DNA of 6,518 nt from Candidatus Methanoperedens sp. (GTDB taxonomy: Archaea; Halobacteriota; Methanosarcinia; Methanosarcinales; Methanoperedenaceae): the NCBI GenBank assembly GCA_028679855.1, contig JAJRAP010000131.1, forward strand, positions 1 to 6,518. Reading direction: 5' to 3'. This document shows positions 1 to 4,677 of the stretch, in pieces; the first letter of the stretch is position 1, and each line of letters opens with the position of its first letter. The notes under the pieces were generated by a model. The model had not been told where the DNA came from and made no database searches. It saw only the letters and a list, made by a program, of their open reading frames with translations. Made by a program: the position numbers and the translations under genes.

Positions 1-3
1 AAT

Positions 4-294
4 ATGGCGAAAACCAGAAATTATGTACTAAGGGAAAAGAATGGAAAAGAGACTGGAGTTTTCACAGGTAACCAGCCGCGTCAGGCAGCATTGAAGGCTG
101 CAAACCGCAGCAGGGGAACCAAGTCGAAACCGGTTGAGATCAGGCTCAGAGAAAGAGGGACTAAGAAATTACACATCTACAAAGGCTGGAGAGAAGTTGT
201 TGCGGCACCAAAGAACAAACCGAATTGGATGCCAGCCAAGATAAATAAACCCAATGTGAAGAAAGTGGGGATAGAGAAGCTCAAGAAGGTTTAA
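4..294 (+). CDS. Non-histone chromosomal protein MC1
   Basis: A 96-residue, strongly basic protein that matches archaeal MC1, the monomeric DNA-bending chromosomal protein abundant in Methanosarcinales and haloarchaea. Family hallmarks visible in order are GVFTG (residues 18-22), QPRQAALKAANR (24-35), RLRERGTKK (47-55), and the tryptophan/proline-rich segment PNWMPAKI (73-80) before a Lys-rich tail. The length is normal for the family (about 90-100 residues), so the gene appears complete. It is expected to bind and sharply bend double-stranded DNA in the nucleoid. The start is the only ATG before the conserved block. Only three bases precede it in the window, so its promoter and ribosome binding site cannot be judged. 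It ends in a T-rich stretch and converges on tRNA-Arg. Family assignment rests on recalled homologues and is very secure. Confidence 0.96.
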   Translation: MAKTRNYVLREKNGKETGVFTGNQPRQAALKAANRSRGTKSKPVEIRLRERGTKKLHIYKGWREVVAAPKNKPNWMPAKINKPNVKKVGIEKLKKV

Positions 295-313
295 TTTTTT
301 CTTTTCGCTTTTC
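295..313 (+). terminator. T-rich terminator after MC1
   Basis: Six T directly follow the MC1 stop codon, then two further four-T runs separated by single C or CGC. Archaeal RNA polymerase terminates at such T-rich tracts without needing a strong hairpin. This tract would stop MC1 transcription before it runs into the oppositely oriented tRNA gene 18 bases further on. Confidence 0.6.
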
Positions 314-330
314 TCGGCACAAGTCATTAA

Positions 331-404
331 CGGGCTCGCCGGGATTTGAACCCGGGTCATAGGCTCCGGAGGCCCACGTACTATCCGGACTATACTACGA
401 GCCC
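331..404 (-). tRNA. tRNA-Arg (anticodon CCG)
   Basis: The reverse complement folds into a full 74-nt cloverleaf. The acceptor stem is GGGCTCG/CGAGCCC (7 bp). The D stem is GTAT/GTAC with one T-G pair and a 10-nt loop holding the GG pair. The anticodon stem is TGGGC/GCCTA with one G-T pair and the 7-nt loop CTCCGGA. The variable loop is 4 nt, the T stem CCGGG/CCCGG, the T loop TTCAAAT and the discriminator G. Anticodon CCG reads the Arg codon CGG. No CCA end is encoded and no intron is present. The first 10 nt of the tRNA are also the last two sense codons and the stop codon of the upstream membrane-protein gene on the same strand. I see no clean TATA box about 26 nt upstream, so co-transcription with that gene followed by RNase P processing is plausible. 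Confidence 0.96.
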
Positions 405-1747
405 AATGAACTATAGAGAATTGCCGAGATGATCGCTCCGGAAATCGTGGCAAAAAGGTTGACGCCGTTGTTGGAGAGGTATCCTCTTTGCTGGAGCGTC
501 GCACCAAGCACACTATCGATGTTCGTGCCAATAAATCCTCCTGCAAGGACGGCAAACGCAAGACCCACGTCATTCTTCAAAAACATCAATGACAAAAGCG
601 CAATTACGCCTGCTCCGGCAAAAGCAGCGAACTCGCCCAGTGTCGTCACACCTCCGTCTGTTCCATGCCTTACTTTTTTGAACGTCGTGATCATGATTGG
701 CTCTCCTTTCCATGTCTGCCCTATCTCGCTTGCAAGCGTATCGCCTGTGGCAGTGGCGATCGAACCGAGATATGCAGGCAAAAGGAGCATCGCATAGGAC
801 GGAAATACCTTATAGGCGACTGCCAGGGCAAGGGCTGCCAGTGAATTGCTGAAGACGTTCTTGTATCCGCGAACACCACCCTTGGATTCTGCTATCCCGC
901 GCGATTTTTTAAAATCATATTTGTAGCGTGTGAAAAGACCTCCAAGCAAAAAGAACGCAAGGAGTATGACATACCATTTGATATCCGTTGAAATAATTAT
1001 TACCACACCAAGTAGGGTGGCGCTCAGCATGGCTGAAATATCTGCAATTCGCATCCGGTAAGCAAGGTATCCGAGTAAGAAAGCAAAACAAAGCACTCCG
1101 ATAAGCTCCAAGGTATTGACCGGATAACTAAAGCGAAAAGTGTAGAATAACCACATCGTCATTGCAGAGCCAAAGGGTATGACAATAAAATCTTCATTGG
1201 ATGTCATGGATTCAAGAAGTGCCCCTGTAACAGCTCCGAGCACAGCCAGGAAAAATATCAAGCCATAAGGAATATTTTGTCCGCCCCAGTATAGTATCCA
1301 TCCACCTGCGAGGAATGCATAAATCCCTCCTGAAATCAAAAAAACGATGCTTGATTTTGCGGAGTAAACCTTCACATTGTCCTGCTTTGACAACTTGTCA
1401 TGGATATTCATAAGATCTGCGACACCGTCGCCGAACGTCGTGATCGCAAGGGCTCCACCGATTATGAAAATTGGGAATTTCGAAGGTCCAACTATCGAAC
1501 TTATTAAAAAAAGCGATCCGATAATCAGAAAAAGATATGTGAGACCTTTCAATCTTCCCTGCCTGATATCTGATTCCCGGGCAAGCATCTGGAATACAGT
1601 TGTGCCAGGTCTGACCCTTGATATGAAAAGCGCTATGCAAAAGAATGCCAGCATAAAAAAATATGCTGGAAAGAATGGAAAGAGAAGAACGATCAGCCCC
1701 ATAAAAATATATATGCCTTGCGTCTTGTACTCCTGTATCAGCTTCAT
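395..1747 (-). CDS. Integral membrane protein, dolichol/phytol-kinase-like domain fused to DUF92 (VTE6-like) domain
   Basis: A 450-residue, very hydrophobic protein with roughly a dozen membrane segments. The C-terminal half is DUF92/TIGR00297: a KSRGIAESKGGVRGY segment (281-295), GDTLASEIG (335-343), HGTDGGVTTLGE (361-372), GFIGTNIDSVLGA (404-416) and NNGVN (426-430). The plant member VTE6 is a phytyl-phosphate kinase. The N-terminal half has the dolichol kinase/VTE5 pattern: an R-E..G.tY stretch (57-71), GDGVADL (106-112), a KS pair (131-132), and an E179-D186-IP segment (179-191). The two halves would suit successive phosphorylation of an isoprenoid alcohol at the membrane, but substrate and activity are inference. 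The ATG start has a short GAAGGGA just upstream. It is divergent from a cis-prenyltransferase homologue, which supports a lipid-carrier role. The stop codon TAG is formed by nucleotides 8-10 of the downstream tRNA-Arg. DUF92 assignment is secure; the kinase-like half is moderately secure. Confidence 0.87.
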   Translation of the reverse strand: MKLIQEYKTQGIYIFMGLIVLLFPFFPAYFFMLAFFCIALFISRVRPGTTVFQMLARESDIRQGRLKGLTYLFLIIGSLFLISSIVGPSKFPIFIIGGALAITTFGDGVADLMNIHDKLSKQDNVKVYSAKSSIVFLISGGIYAFLAGGWILYWGGQNIPYGLIFFLAVLGAVTGALLESMTSNEDFIVIPFGSAMTMWLFYTFRFSYPVNTLELIGVLCFAFLLGYLAYRMRIADISAMLSATLLGVVIIISTDIKWYVILLAFFLLGGLFTRYKYDFKKSRGIAESKGGVRGYKNVFSNSLAALALAVAYKVFPSYAMLLLPAYLGSIATATGDTLASEIGQTWKGEPIMITTFKKVRHGTDGGVTTLGEFAAFAGAGVIALLSLMFLKNDVGLAFAVLAGGFIGTNIDSVLGATLQQRGYLSNNGVNLFATISGAIISAILYSSLGS

Positions 1748-1806
1748 TCCCTTCAGAATCTATGCTACTAAGCAAATACTTTATCCTTTAATTCCAATAC
1801 AGAGGC
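1748..1806. promoter_or_regulatory. Divergent promoter region, with TATA/BRE-like element for the + gene
   Basis: This 59-bp gap separates two divergent genes, so both promoters must lie in or near it. On + an AGCAAA purine-rich BRE-like hexamer (1771-1776) is followed by TACTTTATCC (1777-1786), centred about 26 nt before the ATG at 1807. That spacing predicts a leaderless or nearly leaderless transcript for the cis-prenyltransferase homologue, in line with the lack of a usable Shine-Dalgarno there. On the - strand a TATA element is less clear. Confidence 0.42.
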
Positions 1807-2460
1807 ATGGGACTTATTTCAGGATTGTATGAATGGAAACTGAAAAATGCCATAAAGAACCAGGAAATACCGAAACATATTGTCCTTGTGCTCTCGGAAA
1901 GCGACCTGCTGGCTGACGAGGGGTACGACAAAATTCGCTCTTTTGTTTGCTGGTGCAAAGAATATGGTGTAAAAATCGTTACCTTCTACATCAGTATTAT
2001 CGAAGTGAATCCAGATTTGAGCAAAAAGATATGCCATAAACTGTCCTCAGAGTTGCCTCGTTCGCTCTCTGAAATAACGCGCAATATAAATGTAATTACG
2101 CGCCGTGACAAGGAAATAAAGATAAATGAAACAGATGGTATGCGGATCGATATCTCGGTCGGGTACAGCGGGAAATACGAACTGACTCGGGCAGTTAAAG
2201 AGATTATGAAAAAAGTCGAAGACAACACCCTGGAACCCGAGGACATAAACGAAGAAGTCATCGAATCCCACCTGTTGTTCAAATTCGAGCCCGACCTGGT
2301 AATAAGAGCAGGTGGCAAAAGATTGACGGATTTTCTCATATGGCAGGCAGTATACTCAGAGCTGTATTTTACTGATATGAACTGGCTGGATTTCAGGAAG
2401 ATAGATTTCCTGAGAGCTATCCGGGATTTCCAGAGGCGGCAGAGGAGGTTTGGACGGTGA
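1807..2460 (+). CDS. Cis-prenyltransferase (UPPS/Nus1-like) family protein lacking the catalytic Asp motif
   Basis: A 217-residue protein of the cis-prenyltransferase family, which makes long polyprenyl diphosphates for glycosyl-carrier lipids. The C-terminal half is clear: GYSGKYELTRAVKEI (119-133, the usual NYGGR-E region), PDLVIRAGGKRLTDFLIWQ (162-180, the IPP-binding region with Arg167 and Arg172), YSELYF with the metal-binding Glu (185), NWLDF (192-196) and RRFG (213-216). The N-terminal signature, normally H-x-A-x-I-M-D-G-N-G-R-W, is replaced by HIVLVLSESD (24-33), so the catalytic Asp and the P-loop are missing. The IPP loop is also one residue shorter than in the E. coli enzyme, losing the Glu-His pair. 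This pattern fits a non-catalytic partner subunit like eukaryotic Nus1/NgBR; a heteromeric enzyme has been reported in Methanosarcina mazei. No second subunit gene is in this window. The ATG is preceded by a TATA-like element at leaderless spacing. Confidence 0.87.
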   Translation: MGLISGLYEWKLKNAIKNQEIPKHIVLVLSESDLLADEGYDKIRSFVCWCKEYGVKIVTFYISIIEVNPDLSKKICHKLSSELPRSLSEITRNINVITRRDKEIKINETDGMRIDISVGYSGKYELTRAVKEIMKKVEDNTLEPEDINEEVIESHLLFKFEPDLVIRAGGKRLTDFLIWQAVYSELYFTDMNWLDFRKIDFLRAIRDFQRRQRRFGR

Positions 2461-2488
2461 GCAAAATTATCATAGCCAGGTCGATAAA

Positions 2489-2590
2489 ATGGGCACATAT
2501 CGCTTACTGAACTTGAACGCGCTTGTCTCCATAACAGCAGGGGTTATAATTGCAGCCCAGATGGGCTTGAACCTAAGTTTTTATACATAG
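2489..2590 (+). CDS. Possible 33-residue single-span membrane peptide
   Basis: A short open frame starts 28 bases after the cis-prenyltransferase homologue. It encodes a basic N-terminus (MGTYRLLNLN) and then one hydrophobic span, about residues 11-27 (ALVSITAGVIIAAQMGL), ending in SFYT. A weak CCAGGT lies about 8 bases before the ATG. It could be a microprotein co-transcribed with the cis-prenyltransferase homologue, possibly a membrane tether, but that is speculation. Against it, the TATA-like element of the next gene overlaps its 3' end and the peptide is too short for statistics. I recognise no family. Confidence 0.3.
   Translation: MGTYRLLNLNALVSITAGVIIAAQMGLNLSFYT
2576..2586 (+). promoter_or_regulatory. 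TATA-box-like element upstream of the 68-aa gene
   Basis: AGTTTTTATAC is a good match to an archaeal TATA box. Transcription would be expected to start about 25 nt downstream, near 2606. That leaves a leader of about 40 nt carrying the AGGAGGT ribosome binding site before the ATG at 2648. Confidence 0.45.
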
Positions 2591-2647
2591 AAGTGTTAAT
2601 TTAATATGCCTGAAGATAACATCTATATATATTACAGGAGGTATGTT

Positions 2648-2854
2648 ATGCCAGATCGAAAGTACATAATAGAATCAAGAAGATACATTAGTGAAGACGG
2701 AAAAACTAGATTTGATAAATGGGTAACAAATGCAAAAGTAGTTGAGATAAAACACGAGGAACAGTATTTAGTGTTTTTTCCGCTTGAGGGAGAACATGCA
2801 GGAAAGAAACACTATATACCCTTCTCTAATATTCACATAGTCAGAGAAGTGTAA
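2648..2854 (+). CDS. Small hypothetical protein (68 aa), probably beta-rich
   Basis: I do not recognise this family. The frame is open from an ATG at 2606, but a perfect Shine-Dalgarno AGGAGGT (2636-2642) sits five bases before the in-frame ATG at 2648, so I choose the shorter product beginning MPDRKYII. Alternating hydrophobic and charged residues (NAKVVEIKHEEQYLVFFPL, residues 28-46) and a closing YIPFSNIHIVREV (56-68) suggest a small beta-barrel-like fold. There are no cysteines, no signal peptide and no membrane segment. It has its own TATA-like element and is followed by a short hairpin, so it is probably a single-gene unit. The strong ribosome binding site suggests efficient translation. 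Confidence 0.72.
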   Translation: MPDRKYIIESRRYISEDGKTRFDKWVTNAKVVEIKHEEQYLVFFPLEGEHAGKKHYIPFSNIHIVREV

Positions 2855-2855
2855 A

Positions 2856-2870
2856 TTCCACACCGTGGAA
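2856..2870 (+). terminator. Short perfect hairpin after the 68-aa gene
   Basis: TTCCAC and GTGGAA form a perfect 6-bp inverted repeat around an ACC loop, beginning one base after the stop codon of the 68-aa gene. No T-run follows on this strand, so it is a weak candidate for a terminator or an mRNA 3'-end protecting structure. Confidence 0.3.
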
Positions 2871-2890
2871 CTGAAAATTGGGGCATTCAA

Positions 2891-2986
2891 TTAAAATACA
2901 TTATCTTCAAGGAATTTCTGGAATGACTCCAGTTCAGTTTTGCTTTTGACGACTTCATTTTTTGTTAACCGAAACAAATAATACGC
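2891..2986 (-). pseudogene. Possible C-terminal remnant of an unidentified gene
   Basis: The - strand is open for 31 codons and reads as plausible protein: a YYLFRLTKNE start followed by an amphipathic helix-like ELESFQKFLEDN and a stop. It has no ATG or GTG start, only a TTG near its beginning, and a stop codon closes the frame upstream. It resembles the tail of a larger gene whose body is gone. The family is not recognised, and a chance open stretch cannot be excluded. Confidence 0.2.
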
Positions 2987-3004
2987 TTATCTAATATACT
3001 ATAT
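2969..3004 (+). promoter_or_regulatory. AT-rich promoter-like region for the 48-aa gene
   Basis: A CGAAA purine-rich BRE-like pentamer (2970-2974) is followed by CAAATAATACG and further TA-rich sequence up to CTATATATG. Either could serve as a TATA element. The first gives a start near 3003 and a short leader that still includes the GAGG ribosome binding site at 3007-3010. Confidence 0.3.
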
Positions 3005-3018
3005 ATGAGGTTCTATCA

Positions 3019-3165
3019 ATGACATCTGAAAAATGCAACTTCTGCACGGATGAAAAATGTGTTGCAGCAGACCTGGAACAGTGCGACTTCCAGGGGGATA
3101 ATTTCAAGGAATGCCTGCGCTACCGTCTGTATTTCTTAAAGCCGCAACTCATGCAGCTTCGCTAA
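3019..3165 (+). CDS. Small cysteine-rich hypothetical protein (48 aa)
   Basis: A 48-residue open frame with a GAGG ribosome binding site eight bases before its ATG. It holds five cysteines, at 6, 9, 14, 22 and 32, as C-x2-C-x4-C-x7-C-x9-C. That spacing suggests a small metal-binding (zinc or iron-sulfur) protein, with acidic residues in the middle and a basic, aromatic C-terminus (RYRLYFLKPQ, 34-43). No signal peptide or membrane segment is seen. It lies 82 bases upstream of rubredoxin in the same direction, with a possible separate promoter between them, so a functional tie to redox or iron-sulfur chemistry is possible but unproven. I do not recognise a family. The reading frame, ribosome binding site and cysteine pattern together make it a likely real gene. 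Confidence 0.6.
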   Translation: MTSEKCNFCTDEKCVAADLEQCDFQGDNFKECLRYRLYFLKPQLMQLR

Positions 3166-3197
3166 ACTTTAACCAGTGAAGCTATTTTCTGTGAGAT

Positions 3198-3211
3198 AGT
3201 TATTTATCTTA
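3198..3211 (+). promoter_or_regulatory. Possible TATA element for the rubredoxin-nifB-cupin cluster
   Basis: AGTTATTTATCTTA lies about 45 bases before the rubredoxin ATG. A start about 25 bases downstream would leave a short leader that retains the AGGT ribosome binding site at 3240-3243. No NrpR-type operator palindrome was recognised by eye, so nitrogen control cannot be claimed from the sequence. Confidence 0.3.
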
Positions 3212-3247
3212 TGGAAATAATACTTTTCGGCAGGATAGTAGGTAGAA

Positions 3248-3403
3248 ATGGACAAATATCGATGCACTGTCTGTGGATACATATATGACCCGGAAATAGG
3301 AGATACCCCGAGAATCAAACCCGGGACTGCTTTCGAAAACCTTCCAGACGACTGGGTTTGCCCACAGTGCGGTGTGGGGAAGGAAATGTTTGAAAAAATG
3401 TAA
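3248..3403 (+). CDS. Rubredoxin
   Basis: A 51-residue protein with the full rubredoxin pattern: CTVCG (residues 6-10) and CPQCG (38-42), which supply the four cysteine ligands of one iron atom. The family core is also present: YIYDPEIGD (11-19), PGTAF (25-29) and LPDDWVCP (32-39). Length is standard for a single-domain rubredoxin, so it is complete. It is a soluble one-electron carrier, in anaerobes often donating to oxygen- or peroxide-detoxifying enzymes. The start has an AGGT ribosome binding site four bases upstream. nifB begins 10 bases after its stop codon, so the two are almost certainly co-transcribed. That suggests either electron supply to NifB or protection of its oxygen-sensitive clusters, which is inference. 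Confidence 0.96.
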   Translation: MDKYRCTVCGYIYDPEIGDTPRIKPGTAFENLPDDWVCPQCGVGKEMFEKM

Positions 3404-3413
3404 AGAGGATAAT

Positions 3414-4304
3414 ATGAAACAGGAACGCTGGGGCAACATAGGCTCAAAATTCGCGCACCTTACCAGCGCGCATCCGTGCTATAATGAAAAAGCGCATTTC
3501 ACGACCGCAAGGATACACCTACCTGTGGCTCCGCGCTGCAACATCCAGTGCAACTACTGCATTAGGAAGCTGGATAAATGCGAGCATAGACCCGGAGTGG
3601 CTGGCGCGATACTTAATCCGCAGGAGGCGCTTGTCAGGGTTGATAAGTACATCAAGGATATCCCGAACCTGCGCGTTGTGGGGATAGCCGGACCTGGGGA
3701 ATCGCTTGCGAACGAGGAGACGTTCGAGACCCTGCGCCTTGTGCATGAAAAGTATCCCGAACTTATCAAATGCGTGGCTTCAAATGGTCTTGTACTTGCT
3801 GAAAATGTAGACAGGCTTGTCGAGGTTGGGGTGACGAGCGTCACTGTGACCATAAATGCAGTTGATCCTGAGGTAGGAGCAAAGATATACTCTTTCGTGC
3901 GATATCACGATAAGACCTATAAAGGAGTTGAAGGGGCAAAGCTGCTTATCGAGAAGCAGTTCCTTGGAGTGAAAAAAGCAAGTGAAGCAGGGCTTAACGT
4001 CAAGGTAAACACGGTGTTGATCCCTGAAATAAACTTTGAGCAGGTAAAGGATATTGCAAAAAGGTCAGCAGAGAACGGCGCCATATTGATGAACATCATC
4101 CCGCTGATACCTCTTCAAAGGTTCGAGAAGGAGAGAGCGCCGGAATGCGACGAGCTCACAATGGCAAGAACAATTGCAGAGGAGTTCCTGCCCCAGTTCA
4201 GATTGTGCAGGCAGTGCCGTGCGGATGCGATAGGTGTACCGGGCATGGAGCCGTGCGGATCTCCGATCCAGAAGCAAGCGACAGGAGAATATTATCACGC
4301 ATAG
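3414..4304 (+). CDS. nifB: Nitrogenase cofactor biosynthesis protein NifB (radical SAM)
   Basis: A 296-residue stand-alone NifB, the radical SAM enzyme that fuses two [4Fe-4S] clusters and inserts carbide and sulfur to make NifB-co, the precursor of nitrogenase cofactors. Visible hallmarks are HPC (20-22) with the following E-x-AH, the radical SAM CNIQCNYC (C42, C46, C49), RPGV (59-62), GIAGPGESLAN (90-100), a Cys at 120 in KCVASNGL, and CRQCRADA (265-272). In characterised NifB, the His-Pro-Cys, the mid-protein Cys and the C-terminal CxxC cysteines hold the substrate clusters. The bacterial C-terminal NifX-like domain is absent, as in archaeal NifB. The frame is open further upstream, but the start at 3414 is chosen because it avoids overlap with rubredoxin and has AGAGG five bases before it. 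No nifHDK genes are in the window. A NifB paralogue of other function is possible but unlikely given the complete ligand set. Confidence 0.93.
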   Translation: MKQERWGNIGSKFAHLTSAHPCYNEKAHFTTARIHLPVAPRCNIQCNYCIRKLDKCEHRPGVAGAILNPQEALVRVDKYIKDIPNLRVVGIAGPGESLANEETFETLRLVHEKYPELIKCVASNGLVLAENVDRLVEVGVTSVTVTINAVDPEVGAKIYSFVRYHDKTYKGVEGAKLLIEKQFLGVKKASEAGLNVKVNTVLIPEINFEQVKDIAKRSAENGAILMNIIPLIPLQRFEKERAPECDELTMARTIAEEFLPQFRLCRQCRADAIGVPGMEPCGSPIQKQATGEYYHA

Positions 4305-4330
4305 GTCATTAATAATTACGAGTGGATATC

Positions 4331-4639
4331 ATGGTTGAACCCATCATTTTAAAAGACCATATCGAATACAGCCCCGGTTCAGTGGTAAGCAAGACCCTGA
4401 AACAGAACCCTGCAGGCACAATAACACTGTTCGCTTTTGATGCAGGTCAGGGACTGAGCGAGCATTCAGCGCCATTTGATGCTGTAGTGCAGGTTATTGA
4501 TGGAGAAGGGCATTTCATAATCGGGGGGGAAGATCATAAACTTACAGAGGGACAGTTAATAATAATGACCGCGAACGTGCCTCATGCTGTTAAAGCAGAG
4601 CAAAGGTTCAAGATGCTGCTCACGATGCTTCGAGCTTAG
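4331..4639 (+). CDS. Small single-domain cupin protein
   Basis: A 102-residue single cupin domain (beta-barrel). Cupin motif 1 appears as GQGLSEHSAPFDAVVQVIDG (residues 39-58) and motif 2 as GQLIIMTANVPHAVKA (74-89). The usual metal-ligand set is incomplete: motif 1 has one His where HxH is typical and lacks the Glu, while motif 2 keeps its His. Similar EHSAP...NVPHA cupins are common in anaerobes, so this is a subfamily trait rather than decay. Reaction and ligand are unknown. It starts 26 bases after nifB on the same strand and is probably the last gene of that cluster. An in-frame GTG at 4322 would add three residues; the ATG is preferred. Confidence 0.87.
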   Translation: MVEPIILKDHIEYSPGSVVSKTLKQNPAGTITLFAFDAGQGLSEHSAPFDAVVQVIDGEGHFIIGGEDHKLTEGQLIIMTANVPHAVKAEQRFKMLLTMLRA

Positions 4640-4677
4640 TAATTTTTCTCATAGTATATATAGTATAATTTTTTTAA
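4640..4677. terminator. T/A-rich bidirectional terminator between convergent genes
   Basis: The 38-base gap between the cupin and larE stop codons is almost pure A/T. It has a five-T run (4643-4647) and a seven-T run (4669-4675) on +, plus a TAGTATA motif occurring twice. The T-runs would end + transcription; the - strand has only short T stretches, so termination of larE here is less certain. Confidence 0.5.

Noticed and set aside
429..797. Long open frames antisense to the DUF92 fusion gene (also 1377-1832)
   Set aside because: They are shadows of the real gene on the other strand; their translations show no domain and no sensible start context.
2606..2647. Longer start for the 68-aa hypothetical gene at ATG 2606
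   Set aside because: The perfect AGGAGGT lies between the two ATGs and is correctly spaced only for 2648. A leaderless start at 2606 from the TATA element remains a minor possibility.
2869..2939. Distant inverted repeat AACTGAA/TTCAGTT and a CTGGA/TCCAG hairpin in the 2855-3018 gap
   Set aside because: Arms of five to seven bases at these distances are expected by chance, and no RNA family or repeat unit is recognisable.
3372..3413. Upstream extension of nifB to an ATG inside rubredoxin
   Set aside because: It would overlap the rubredoxin gene by 32 bases in another frame, adds a Cys/Lys-rich stretch foreign to NifB, and has no ribosome binding site; the ATG at 3414 has one.
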